A model generated the notes under the pieces. That model ran no database searches. It was not told where the DNA came from and worked only from the letters and a program-made list of their open reading frames with translations. From Streptococcus sanguinis SK1 = NCTC 7863 (GTDB lineage Bacteria > Bacillota > Bacilli > Lactobacillales > Streptococcaceae): a stretch of DNA of 64,000 nt. The stretch lies in assembly GCF_000194945.1 (NCBI RefSeq), contig NZ_GL878509.1, positions 204,258 to 268,257 on the forward strand, given 5' to 3'. Below, piece by piece: positions 27,305 to 36,757 of the stretch. Position 1 is the first letter of the stretch, and each line of letters starts with the position of its first letter. A program made the translations under genes and the position numbers.

Positions 27305-28438
27305 TTATCTTTCGTTGATTTTATAATCTAGGAATTTCCCAATCTTTTCAATAGCAAAGGGCAGTGCTGCCTCATCCGGTGTCATCTTGGGATGATGGAG
27401 GGCATAGGGACTATCCACTCCCAGCCAGAACATGACGCCCTTGACCTTGCTGAGCAGATAGCCAAAGTCCTCGCCTGTCATAGCCGGCGCAATATCAATC
27501 AGCTCCACTCCTTCTTCCTTCTGGAAAAAGTCCATTAATTCGTCTGCTAGGTCAGGATGATTTTCTACAGGCAGATAACCACCTTGCTTGAGTTCCAAGT
27601 CCAATTCCAGACCGAAACTTTGGGCTAGACCCTCTGCTATTTCCCGTAAGCGCTTCTGAGTCAAGAGGTTCATCTCCTGAGTCAGAGTCCGAATGGTGCC
27701 ATGCAAAAAGGCCGTTTCTGCGATGACATTGTTGGTCGTGCCAGCATGGAGCGAACCAAAGGTCACAACCGCTCCCTCGATAGGATCGACATTGCGGCTG
27801 ACAATGGTCTGCACCTGGGTGATAAAGTAGCTAGCCGCCACCAAAGCATCATTGGCTTCATGAGGAAAGGCCGCATGGCCCCCCTTCCCCTTAAAGGTCA
27901 GCTTGACTTCACAGGTGCCAGCAAAAAGCGTTCCTCTATTAGTGGCAATATCGCCAACTTTGAGATCCGGCCGCACATGGAGGCCGTAAAACTCATCCGG
28001 CAGCCAGTCGCCAAAGGCACCATCTTCATACATGAGCATTCCGCCAGCTTCATTTTCCTCAGCAGGCTGAAAGAGAAAAAGCAGATTGTGGGTAGGCTGA
28101 GTGCTCACAGCTTGCTCCAGCAGTCCTAGAGCCACCGTCATGTGCATATCGTGTCCGCAGGCATGCATCCGGCCTTCATGAGTGCTGGCAAAGTCCAGGC
28201 CTGTATCCTCCACAATCGGAAGACCATCAATATCTGTCCGCCAGCCAATCGTCTTATCTGGTGAACTTCCCTTGATAAAGACCAAAATACCAGTTCGCCA
28301 AGTTCGGATTTCCACAAAGTCTAGACCTGCTGTCAGTCCATCAATGACCTGCATCAGGTAGGCATGAGTCTTGTATTCTTCCAGACCGATTTCTGGTATC
28401 TGGTGTAAATCACGGCGAATGTTCAGATAATCAAGCAT
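27305..28438 (-). CDS. N-acetyldiaminopimelate deacetylase (M20 family)
   Basis: A 377-residue M20D amidohydrolase. Metal ligands appear in HACGHDMHM at about residue 90 and EENEAGG at about 125; TGEDFGYLL is near the C-terminus. With dapD just upstream it completes the acetylated branch of lysine synthesis, releasing L,L-diaminopimelate. ATG at 28438 follows GAAAGG; the longer frame lacks an RBS. Related M20D aminoacylases cannot be excluded on motif alone, but the neighbour makes this role likely. Confidence 0.88.
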   Translation of the reverse strand: MLDYLNIRRDLHQIPEIGLEEYKTHAYLMQVIDGLTAGLDFVEIRTWRTGILVFIKGSSPDKTIGWRTDIDGLPIVEDTGLDFASTHEGRMHACGHDMHMTVALGLLEQAVSTQPTHNLLFLFQPAEENEAGGMLMYEDGAFGDWLPDEFYGLHVRPDLKVGDIATNRGTLFAGTCEVKLTFKGKGGHAAFPHEANDALVAASYFITQVQTIVSRNVDPIEGAVVTFGSLHAGTTNNVIAETAFLHGTIRTLTQEMNLLTQKRLREIAEGLAQSFGLELDLELKQGGYLPVENHPDLADELMDFFQKEEGVELIDIAPAMTGEDFGYLLSKVKGVMFWLGVDSPYALHHPKMTPDEAALPFAIEKIGKFLDYKINER

Positions 28439-28514
28439 TTTTCTTTCCTTTAAAATCTTGTCAGACCTGTCAAAGTTTTGGGCTAGGCCCAATCAATTCA
28501 TCTTTATGCCATTT

Positions 28515-29213
28515 TTAAAGAGTACGCAGGGCGTCTTCCAGAGCTGTCTTCTGCTGGGTCTTCTCGTCAATGGTCTTGATAACTCGTGCCGGAACACCAG
28601 CAACCACTACGTTTTCCGGAACATCCTGGGTCACAATCGCACCGGCCGCAACAACGGAACCACTGCCAATTTGTACACCTTCGATTACAACCGCATTGGC
28701 ACCAATCAGCACATTGTCTCCAACCCGAACTGGCTCAGCACTAGCCGGCTCAATGACTCCCGCCAGAACAGCACCAGCACCGACATGACTGTTTTTTCCG
28801 ACAATCGCTCGGCCGCCCAGAATAGCGCCCATATCAATCATGGTCCCAGCACCAATCTCCGCACCGATATTGATGACCGCCCCCATCATGATGACAGCAT
28901 TGTCGCCAATTTCAACTTGGTCTCGAATAATAGCGCCCGGCTCAATGCGGGCATTGATGTCACGCTTATCCAAAAGCGGCACCGCTGAGTTGCGGGCATC
29001 CTGCTCTACGACATAAGTCTTATTTTCCTCTAAGTTCGCTAGGAGCGGCTTGATTTCTTCCCAGTCTCCAAAAAGAACATTGCCTAACTTCACAACAGAC
29101 CAAGGGATTGATCCGTGCAATTCTCCATCAAAGGTTACCTTGACCGGAGTTTTTTTCTTGGCATCAGCGATAAATTTGATAATTTCTTGAGCGTTCATTT
29201 TAGTAGCAGACAT
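28515..29213 (-). CDS. dapD: Tetrahydrodipicolinate N-acetyltransferase
   Basis: A 232-residue left-handed beta-helix acyltransferase (DapD/DapH type). Many hexapeptide repeats occur between about residues 85 and 200 (for example [20 protein letters not shown] and [15 protein letters not shown]). The N-terminal domain starts [15 protein letters not shown]. It catalyses the acetylation step in lysine biosynthesis. ATG at 29213 has GAGGGA upstream. Co-directional with the M20 deacetylase. Confidence 0.92.
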   Translation of the reverse strand: MSATKMNAQEIIKFIADAKKKTPVKVTFDGELHGSIPWSVVKLGNVLFGDWEEIKPLLANLEENKTYVVEQDARNSAVPLLDKRDINARIEPGAIIRDQVEIGDNAVIMMGAVINIGAEIGAGTMIDMGAILGGRAIVGKNSHVGAGAVLAGVIEPASAEPVRVGDNVLIGANAVVIEGVQIGSGSVVAAGAIVTQDVPENVVVAGVPARVIKTIDEKTQQKTALEDALRTL

Positions 29214-29385
29214 GATTTTTCCCTCGATTCGTGAATGATTTAGCCTTTTAGTTTGTTTATCTTCGCAATCTCCAACAACTTGAAGAACAATTGAAGTAAA
29301 CCAAGAAGCTTGATTAGACAATATTATAACACAAAAAAGGGGATTGCAAAACTCCTATAAGACTCTCTACATGAGATACAGATTG

Positions 29386-29413
29386 TAAAAAGACACGAAC
29401 TCTCGTCCGTGCC
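29386..29413 (-). terminator. Terminator of the three-paralogue locus
   Basis: A 9-bp stem including G-U pairs with a GAGA tetraloop, followed by five T on the minus strand. Confidence 0.7.
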
Positions 29414-29448
29414 CAACAAAGCAATTCCAAACTTATATACCAACGATA

Positions 29449-29550
29449 TTATTTAATTCTTTCGTTCAAAATGTTCCCACTGTTGGCATCAATGGTCATT
29501 TTAATCTTTTGCGTACCATTCAGAGCTTCCAGCTTGTATGACAAGCACTC
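29449..29550 (-). pseudogene. C-terminal remnant of a PepSY-domain protein
   Basis: An open stretch on the minus strand encodes YKLEALNGTQKIKMTID-type sequence ending in NILNERIK and a stop. This looks like the last strand-turn-strand of a PepSY domain. Directly upstream in frame is a TAG, and no start codon or RBS exists. It therefore appears to be the tail of a gene mostly lost by deletion, left between the paralogue trio and its terminator. Confidence 0.55.
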
Positions 29551-29563
29551 CTATTCATTTATT

Positions 29564-30577
29564 CTATTTAGAAAGATTACTCAATAGGTACTGTCCATTT
29601 TCCTGACGGATAAAAGTCAAAGTTATCTCCTTATTTGAAGAGGTTTCATAGTTTACAAGCATCTTCGGCTCTGATTCACTATCCCCATAAACTGAGATAT
29701 GTTGATATTCTGGGTATTCCTTGATTACTTCTTTAAAGGAAGAACCGCCCTCGCCTGTTTCCGCATCACCTGTCTTTAAGCTCTCTGTAATCTGGCTAGA
29801 TACCTTTTTATTATAGCCATCACTGCCGGGCATAATACTCATACCCTGAAGATGGTAGCTGCCATCCTCGTGTTTCATAAAGGTCAGAGTGGTGTAACTA
29901 GAGTCAGGTAACCAAGACAATGAGAGTCCTTCTTCCTGAAACGTCACACTGCTAGCCAAGCCAAAATCTTTGACTACTTGTTCAGGGGTCAATCCTTCAT
30001 CATCCGCACTAACAATGCTCAGCTTTTCAAGGTCTTTCACTTCCCACTCATACACATCCTCTTTTGACGGAGCCACAAAAGAAGCAACATCGCTTTGATG
30101 TCCCTTTCGAGACAGACTTGGCACACTTCCCCCACCCATAAAATCATTTAGGAAATAGCCGCCAAGACCTCCTAGCAATAGTCCCGCTGCCAGACCTATT
30201 CCTAAAAATCCTATCAGCTTGCCCGTACTATTTTTCTTTGGCTCTGGACTTGGCTGGCCAGCGAAGTTTGCAGCTTGCTGTGGTCCGGTAAAGTTCTGAC
30301 CAGCTGGATTAAATCCCTGAGGAATTTCTTTTTGAAAAGCAGGATTTCCCCAATTATCCTGCTGAGGCATCTGCTGCTGAGGGGCGTCGAAAAATGGTTG
30401 CTGAACACCAAAATCTTGATTAGGAATCGGCATTTCAGGACCGCCCCCTTCTGTTGGAAGAGGCTGCTCCTCTGTTGAGTTAGCTACAAATTGTCCTGAG
30501 TCTGATGACTGGACTTGCTGTGGGTACGGAGCCAATCCTTCTAAAGATTGTTCCTGCGGTTTATTTTGTTCTGACAT
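29564..30577 (-). CDS. Membrane-anchored protein with two BLIP-like repeats (paralogue 3)
   Basis: A 337-residue protein without recognised function. Residues 1-115 are Pro/Gln-rich and predicted disordered and cytoplasmic. One membrane helix follows at about 121-145 (GKLIGFLGIGLAAGLLLGG). The external part holds two similar ~75-residue units: GLTPEQVVKDFGLAS...TLTFMKHEDGSYHL, then GGSSFKEVIKEYPEY...TLTFIRQENGQYLL. The units resemble SmpA/BLIP-like folds. The next two genes share this layout. AGGAG lies before the start. Confidence 0.75.
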   Translation of the reverse strand: MSEQNKPQEQSLEGLAPYPQQVQSSDSGQFVANSTEEQPLPTEGGGPEMPIPNQDFGVQQPFFDAPQQQMPQQDNWGNPAFQKEIPQGFNPAGQNFTGPQQAANFAGQPSPEPKKNSTGKLIGFLGIGLAAGLLLGGLGGYFLNDFMGGGSVPSLSRKGHQSDVASFVAPSKEDVYEWEVKDLEKLSIVSADDEGLTPEQVVKDFGLASSVTFQEEGLSLSWLPDSSYTTLTFMKHEDGSYHLQGMSIMPGSDGYNKKVSSQITESLKTGDAETGEGGSSFKEVIKEYPEYQHISVYGDSESEPKMLVNYETSSNKEITLTFIRQENGQYLLSNLSK

Positions 30578-30607
30578 CGTTTCTCCTTTTATTATTTGAG
30601 TTCTATT

Positions 30608-31543
30608 TTATTTATTGGCAGTAGTGGACAAAAGATAGTTTCCGTCCTCCTGCTGAACGAATAACAACCTATAAGTTCCATCATTAGGAGCGTCATAAGC
30701 CACCTCCATAATGGTTTGACTAGTATCCTCACTGAAATCTTCATCTACACGAATAGAGATACTCCTCGGACTGCCATATTCCTTAAAAACTTCCTTATAG
30801 GAAATGCCATCCTTACCAGTCTTTGCATCACCTTTTTTCAATTTTTCAAAGTAATCAGCCGCCATCGCTTCGTCCTCAGCATTATGCTTGCTTCCTTCAA
30901 AGCGAATATTATAGATATGAAGGCTATTCAGATAGAAACCATCTTTTTTCTTCTCAAAATCCAGAGAAGCAGTTTGATCTGTATAATAAACTGGCCAGTC
31001 CTCCTCATCATCAGAATCTTGAAGCGTTCCCCACTCTAAATCAAGGCTGTCACGAGAGATTTCTTCTTTTAAAGCCTTGCCATATTTATCAAGAATATCT
31101 TCCACAGAAGTACCATTCGTATCTGTCTGAATAGTATTGAACCGTAACTCTGACAAACTATCAATGTCCCACTTGAACTCAGTAGTATCAGGGTCAATGT
31201 ACTGATTTGATTGATCTCTCTTTGATTCCCTAGCATCTGCCAAAGGATGAAGTACAGGATATTCTCCTTTGATAACATCCGCTACTCCCATTCCATAACC
31301 CCAGATTCCCCCTCCGATTAGTCCAAGACCAAGAGAGAGCAAGGCTCCGCCTATCAGGATTCCTTTCCAAGATTTATTCTTGGTCAAAGGTGGGGTTGGT
31401 CCCTGCGGACTTGAAACATGGCCTTGCTGAGATTGAAAATGATGCGGGAATTTCTCTTGCGACTGAGCATTCCTTGAAGGCTCAAAAGAATGCTGTGTTT
31501 GCTGTTCTGTCAATCTTCTTTCCTCTTTCTTGTTTATTTCCAA
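30608..31543 (-). CDS. Membrane-anchored protein with two BLIP-like repeats (paralogue 2)
   Basis: A 311-residue paralogue: Gln/Pro-rich N-terminus, one membrane helix at about 63-87 (GILIGGALLSLGLGLIGGG), then two repeat units. Shared marks are SVEDILDKYGKAL..., GDAKTGKDGISYKEVFKEYGSP and the closing RLLFVQQEDGNYLLS. The order and spacing match both neighbours. The basic cytoplasmic head suggests an N-in, C-out topology. Function unknown. Confidence 0.75.
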   Translation of the reverse strand: MEINKKEERRLTEQQTQHSFEPSRNAQSQEKFPHHFQSQQGHVSSPQGPTPPLTKNKSWKGILIGGALLSLGLGLIGGGIWGYGMGVADVIKGEYPVLHPLADARESKRDQSNQYIDPDTTEFKWDIDSLSELRFNTIQTDTNGTSVEDILDKYGKALKEEISRDSLDLEWGTLQDSDDEEDWPVYYTDQTASLDFEKKKDGFYLNSLHIYNIRFEGSKHNAEDEAMAADYFEKLKKGDAKTGKDGISYKEVFKEYGSPRSISIRVDEDFSEDTSQTIMEVAYDAPNDGTYRLLFVQQEDGNYLLSTTANK

Positions 31544-31622
31544 TAGTCTTATCAGTTCTCTTTTAATAACGAAATGCTTTGAAAGCAGTCAGTTACAAAA
31601 GATAAACTAAATAACTAAAAAC

Positions 31623-32480
31623 TTACATTTCCTCTGACTTTATATATAAGAAATTTCCATCTGGCTGGCCTACAAACAATAGGTATTCATAACCATCTTC
31701 TGTTTTATAAGTCACCTCAGCAATCAGACGATTGGAGATAATCTTATTATCTACGTCACGTTCGGTTGTGATGACAATTTCTGACGGAACAGGATGCTTC
31801 TTCAGGACCTCTGATAAAGCTGTTCCTCCTTCACCCGTTTCCTTGTCTCCTTCTTTCAAACGTTCAAGGTCTTTGGGAGATAATACGCTCCAATCCGTCG
31901 TTTCCTTCCCTTTTCTATATTCTTTAAAAGAATCTCCAACTACCACTTGCTTCAGATAGTAATTCTGGTCAACTTTATCAAATTGAAAAGAAATATTTTG
32001 CTCCTTGTCCCTGACAGAAGGGCCCCATCGAAGTAACAGACGATTACGATCATATTCTGCTGAACTAGCCAAGCCATAAGTTTCAACGATTTGATCAGCC
32101 GTCAGACCTAATCCTTCATCATTTGTATAGCTCAACCGTCCCAAGTCTTTCAAAGTCCAATTAAACTGAACCGACTGCTCGTCTGTAGTAAAGCTGTCAC
32201 TCTTGTCTTTGGCTTCTTCCTGAGCCTTACTTAAACGTTTAATCCTTTGAATATCCTTATTTGTCTGCGCCTGCTTGCCGATAAAATAAGCTGAACCGCT
32301 GCCAATCAAAAGACCAATTATAATAGCAAAAACTGAAAGTCCTATGACTTTTCCGATATTGCCTTTCTTATCAGGTAATTCTTGCGGCTGAATCTGCTGG
32401 AAATTCCCTTGCATTGGCTGGCTAGTTTGATTTTCTTGCCAAGCCCCTTGCACTTGACCTTGTCCATCTTTATCTGACAT
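31623..32480 (-). CDS. Membrane-anchored protein with two BLIP-like repeats (paralogue 1)
   Basis: A 285-residue first member of the trio. Gln-rich head (residues 1-40), one membrane helix at about 43-67 (VIGLSVFAIIIGLLIGSG), then two units with GLTADQIVETYGLASS and GDKETGEGGTALSEVLKKHPVP. The C-terminus YLLFVGQPDGNFLYI aligns with the others. GGAGAAAACC precedes the ATG. It leads the locus; the intergenic gaps of 30 and 79 bases allow one transcript. Function unknown. Confidence 0.75.
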   Translation of the reverse strand: MSDKDGQGQVQGAWQENQTSQPMQGNFQQIQPQELPDKKGNIGKVIGLSVFAIIIGLLIGSGSAYFIGKQAQTNKDIQRIKRLSKAQEEAKDKSDSFTTDEQSVQFNWTLKDLGRLSYTNDEGLGLTADQIVETYGLASSAEYDRNRLLLRWGPSVRDKEQNISFQFDKVDQNYYLKQVVVGDSFKEYRKGKETTDWSVLSPKDLERLKEGDKETGEGGTALSEVLKKHPVPSEIVITTERDVDNKIISNRLIAEVTYKTEDGYEYLLFVGQPDGNFLYIKSEEM

Positions 32481-32580
32481 GGTTTTCTCCTTATCATTTT
32501 TGTTGATTTGTCATATTGCGAAAATATTGAAAAACAATGACAAATTTTACAATATTATAACATAAATTATTCTTCCAATC

Positions 32581-32603
32581 AAAAAACCTCCCCTAAGGGA
32601 GGC
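32581..32603 (-). terminator. pgi terminator
   Basis: CCTCCC/GGGAGG stem followed by six T on the minus strand. Confidence 0.8.
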
Positions 32604-32614
32604 TGCGTTTCGTA

Positions 32615-33964
32615 TTACAAACGTGCATTCAATTCTTTGCTCAATTCTTCAAACCCCGGTTTACCAAGAAGGGCAAACATATTTCTCTTGTAGGCTTCAA
32701 CCCCTGGTTGGTCAAAAGGGTTAATTGCATTCAAGTAACCTGAAAGGGCAATGGCCAATTCGAAGAAGTAGATAGTGTAGCCAAGAGTGAAAGCGTCTTG
32801 CTCTGGAAGAGTCACGTACATGTTTGGTACGTCACCATCAGTGTGGGCAAGAAGAACACCGTCAGTTGCTTTTTTGTTAACGAAGTCAACATCTTTTCCT
32901 TGAAGGTAACCAAGTCCGTCAAGGTCTTCTTCCAAGCTAGGGATAATCACGTTTTTACGTGGTTTATCAACACGGACAACTGTTTCAAACATGATGCGAG
33001 TTCCTTCTTGGATAAATTGACCCAATGAGTGCAAGTCAGTTGAGAAGTTTGCTGAAGTTGGGTAGATCCCTTTTTGATCTTTCCCTTCTGATTCACCAGC
33101 CAATTGTTTCCACCATTCTGAGAAGTATTGAAGTGATGGCTCGTAGTTTACCAAGATTTCAGTAGCATAGCCTTTGCGGTAAAGGATGTTACGAACGGCT
33201 GCGTATTGGTAAGCTTCATTTTCTGAAAGTTTGTCTGAAGTGTAATCTTTACGAGCTGCATTGGCACCTTCCATAAGAGCTTTGATATCTGCTCCTGATG
33301 CTGCGATTGGAAGCAATCCAACTGCTGTCAATACTGAGAAGCGTCCACCGATGTCATCTGGAACAACAAATGTTTCCCAACCATTAGCATCTGCTTCAAC
33401 CTTAACAGCACCTTTTTGGCGGTCAGTTGTAGCGTAGATACGTTTGTTAGCTTCTTCTTGACCGTATTTCTTAACCAAGAGTTCTTTGAAGACGCGGAAA
33501 GCAATAGCTGGTTCAGTTGTTGTACCTGATTTAGAAATCACGTTTACTGAGAAGTCTTTGTCTGCAACATACTCTACCAAGTCAGCAAGGTAAGTAGATG
33601 AAATTGAGTTTCCAGCGTAAAGGATTTGTGGCGCTTTGCGTTCTTCTTTTGTTTGCAAGTTAGCAAAGTGGTGATTCAAGAAGTCAATGGCTGCTTTGGC
33701 ACCAAGGTAAGATCCACCGATACCAATCACAACCAAGACATCGCTGTCTGATTTGATTTGCTCAGCAGCTTTCAAAATGCGGTCGAATTCTTCACGGTCA
33801 TAGTTTTCAGGAAGGTCCAACCATCCCAAAAAGTCGCTTCCAGCACCAGTTCCTTTGCGGATCAATTCATCTGCTGCTGTTACTTGTGATTGCATATACT
33901 CCACTTCATGTGGGGCAACAAATTTATCTAAAACTTTTGAATAATCAAATTTAATATGTGACAT
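32615..33964 (-). CDS. pgi: Glucose-6-phosphate isomerase
   Basis: A 449-residue glycolytic enzyme interconverting glucose 6-phosphate and fructose 6-phosphate. Signatures are [17 protein letters not shown] near residue 77 and the second PGI motif around [20 protein letters not shown] at 33964 has TGGAGGAATATC upstream; the longer frame has no RBS. Monocistronic, with a terminator at its end and the SRP RNA gene upstream. Confidence 0.96.
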   Translation of the reverse strand: MSHIKFDYSKVLDKFVAPHEVEYMQSQVTAADELIRKGTGAGSDFLGWLDLPENYDREEFDRILKAAEQIKSDSDVLVVIGIGGSYLGAKAAIDFLNHHFANLQTKEERKAPQILYAGNSISSTYLADLVEYVADKDFSVNVISKSGTTTEPAIAFRVFKELLVKKYGQEEANKRIYATTDRQKGAVKVEADANGWETFVVPDDIGGRFSVLTAVGLLPIAASGADIKALMEGANAARKDYTSDKLSENEAYQYAAVRNILYRKGYATEILVNYEPSLQYFSEWWKQLAGESEGKDQKGIYPTSANFSTDLHSLGQFIQEGTRIMFETVVRVDKPRKNVIIPSLEEDLDGLGYLQGKDVDFVNKKATDGVLLAHTDGDVPNMYVTLPEQDAFTLGYTIYFFELAIALSGYLNAINPFDQPGVEAYKRNMFALLGKPGFEELSKELNARL

Positions 33965-34034
33965 GATATTCCTCCATTTTTTATTCCACTCTATCATATC
34001 GCTTTCATACTTATTTAGCAAGTAATTTATTGTT

Positions 34035-34049
34035 TTAAAACGCTTCCAA
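34035..34049. promoter_or_regulatory. cre-like site upstream of pgi
   Basis: On the minus strand TTGGAAGCGTTTTAA matches the cre consensus except for one base (A for C at position 14). It lies about 70 bases before the pgi start. Weak evidence. Confidence 0.3.
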
Positions 34050-34139
34050 TTTAATTTTTTATAAATGAGCTAATCCTAGTAGCCATCTGAAAGCAATCGT
34101 TTGCGTAAGTCAACAAATTTTAGGCCTATTGAGAAGAAT

Positions 34140-34350
34140 ATTTTCGATTGACAAGAAAACCAATATGCTTCTTAAGATTGAATGTCAGCTGAATTCATTT
34201 CAGATCCGTTCGAACTAGATTCACTGCTCCAATATTCATCTGCGCCTTGCAGGCTTGATTCATTCAACATCGGAACCTAGTTCTAGCTTCGCTCAAACTG
34301 CGTCAATGTCTCTAAACTCATCTTCCTCCTTCGGAGTTGATTCGTTAAGA
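34140..34350. other. Gene-free, inverted-repeat-rich stretch downstream of SRP RNA
   Basis: No reading frame is visible. It contains several inverted repeats: GAACTAGATTC with GAACCTAGTTC about 65 bases apart, CTGAATTCATTTCAG, and CTCCTTCGGAG. It may be a structured RNA read through from the SRP RNA gene, or a decayed repeat element. Confidence 0.35.
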
Positions 34351-34357
34351 GGCATAG

Positions 34358-34434
34358 AAAAAGAGCACACAGCTTACATCGCTTAGGGCTGCTGGATTCC
34401 TCCCCTGACCCGCTTCACGCAAAACTGTTGCTCC
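34358..34434 (-). ncRNA. ffs: Signal recognition particle RNA (small, 4.5S type)
   Basis: A ~77-nt RNA on the minus strand. The conserved SRP helix-8 core is visible as GGGTCAGGGGAGGAATCC followed by AGCAGCCC. The ends pair (GGAGCAACAG with CTGTGTGCTC), and a T-run follows. TATACT at 34441-34446 is a good -10, seven bases before the predicted start. It binds Ffh for membrane protein targeting. It lies next to tadA, as I recall in other streptococci. Confidence 0.88.
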
Positions 34435-34456
34435 ATGAATAGTATATCACATTTTT

Positions 34457-34924
34457 TTACTTTTGGCGACGATTTCTAAAAAAATCTTGCATGATTTGAG
34501 CACACTCTTCTTGGAGGACACCTGTCTCCACCTCTACTCGGTGATTCAGGCGCTCATCCGTCAGAATATCATAAAGGCTGCCAGCTGCTCCAAACTTTTG
34601 ATTTGCTGCTCCGTAAATCACATGGGGTATGCGTGCTAGACCTATCGCTCCGCTACACATGACACATGGCTCAATAGTCACAAAAAGCGTTGTATCCAGC
34701 AAGCGCCAGCTATTTTCATGCCGATTCGCCTCTTCGATAGCCATTATTTCCGCATGCATAACAGCCCGTTGCAGCTCCTCACGTGCATTGTGACCGCGGC
34801 CGATAATCTTACCTTCTTTAACCAAAACACAGCCGATAGGAATTTCATCATGAGCTAGGGCAATCTCCGCCTCCTTTAAAGCTTCCCGCATAAATGCTTC
34901 TTTTTCTTCAATCGTATAATTCAT
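34457..34924 (-). CDS. tadA: tRNA-specific adenosine deaminase
   Basis: A 155-residue zinc deaminase that makes inosine at the wobble position of tRNA-Arg(ACG). The HAE motif has His57 and Glu59; PCVMC has Cys87 and Cys90. Two adjacent ATG codons (34924, 34927) are possible starts with only a GAAAG-like site; I use the second. It is followed directly by the SRP RNA gene on the same strand. Confidence 0.92.
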   Translation of the reverse strand: MNYTIEEKEAFMREALKEAEIALAHDEIPIGCVLVKEGKIIGRGHNAREELQRAVMHAEIMAIEEANRHENSWRLLDTTLFVTIEPCVMCSGAIGLARIPHVIYGAANQKFGAAGSLYDILTDERLNHRVEVETGVLQEECAQIMQDFFRNRRQK

Positions 34925-34987
34925 CATTGTCTTTCTAAAACTATAGTCGTCTATCTCATTATACCACAAGCCTGCTGCACTTCTCAG

Positions 34988-35017
34988 AAAAAATAAAAGC
35001 CACCACTGAGGTGACTT
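34988..35017 (-). terminator. csRNA terminator (copy B)
   Basis: An 8-bp AAGTCACC/GGTGGCTT stem (one G-U pair) followed by TTATTTTTT on the minus strand. Confidence 0.75.
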
Positions 35018-35078
35018 TCAGGAGATTATTATGAAAAAGTTTAGGATTTTTAAACAAAGTTAGGAGGTCTTTGTTTAT
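34988..35078 (-). ncRNA. CiaR-controlled small RNA (csRNA), copy B
   Basis: A ~91-nt RNA on the minus strand between purA and tadA. The first ~62 bases nearly equal copy A: the same AACAAAG hairpin with the ACCTCCTAA loop, and the same TTTTTCATAATAATCTCC stretch. The terminator hairpin differs entirely in sequence. That pattern, a conserved antisense core with a free terminator, is the mark of the csRNA family. Likely targets are mRNAs with AGGAGATTATTATG-like start regions. Confidence 0.87.
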
Positions 35079-35084
35079 GCTATT

Positions 35085-35117
35085 AGCATAAAATATATAT
35101 CTTAAATGAATCTTAAG
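35085..35117 (-). promoter_or_regulatory. CiaR-type promoter of csRNA B
   Basis: CTTAAG-N5-TTTAAG (35101-35117) on the minus strand, then exactly 10 bases, then TATGCT (35085-35090). The spacing equals that of copy A and fits CiaR activation from a repeat replacing the -35 box. Confidence 0.8.
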
Positions 35118-35132
35118 ATGAAATTTTCTTAC

Positions 35133-35163
35133 AAAAAAGCACAAGAAGCAATTTCCTTGTGCT
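35133..35163 (-). terminator. purA terminator
   Basis: GCACAAG/CTTGTGC stem followed by six T on the minus strand. Confidence 0.75.
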
Positions 35164-35170
35164 GACTTTT

Positions 35171-36526
<1,356 letters not shown>

Positions 36527-36542
36527 TTATGTTTTATACCTC

Positions 36543-36571
36543 ATTATATGAAAAATTTAACAATTTTTCAA
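36543..36571 (-). promoter_or_regulatory. purA promoter
   Basis: TTGAAA (36566-36571) and TATAAT (36543-36548) on the minus strand with a 17-base spacer. Confidence 0.65.
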
Positions 36572-36618
36572 GGTGGGATCCATTCTTGATTTGCTTTTTC
36601 CTTTTTGAAAACGAATTA

Positions 36619-36650
36619 AATTTTCACAAAATCTGTATTTTCTGAAATTT
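36619..36650. promoter_or_regulatory. Pair of degenerate CodY-like boxes between purA and gshF
   Basis: AATTTTCACAAAATC and TATTTTCTGAAATTT each differ from the CodY consensus at two positions and lie 17 bases apart. The region is AT-rich, so chance matches are possible. Confidence 0.3.
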
Positions 36651-36668
36651 ATTAGTTTATTAAAAATA

Positions 36669-36681
36669 AAAGTTCGGAATT
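36669..36681 (-). promoter_or_regulatory. PurR box (PurBox) between purA and gshF
   Basis: On the minus strand AATTCCGAACTTT fits the PurBox consensus AWWWCCGAACWWT at every position. It points towards purA but lies about 140 bases upstream of the predicted purA start, farther than usual; it is nearer to gshF. Confidence 0.55.
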
Positions 36682-36757
36682 TTTGTAAAATCGTAGCGAA
36701 AATTTGTTTTCTTTTTCTGTTTGTAATAGACTAAAATTACTATCATAGGACGGTGAA

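Noticed and set aside
34260..34300. A BOX or RUP repeat element beside the SRP RNA
   Set aside because: The inverted repeats there do not match the pneumococcal repeat families as I know them, and no second copy is visible in the window.
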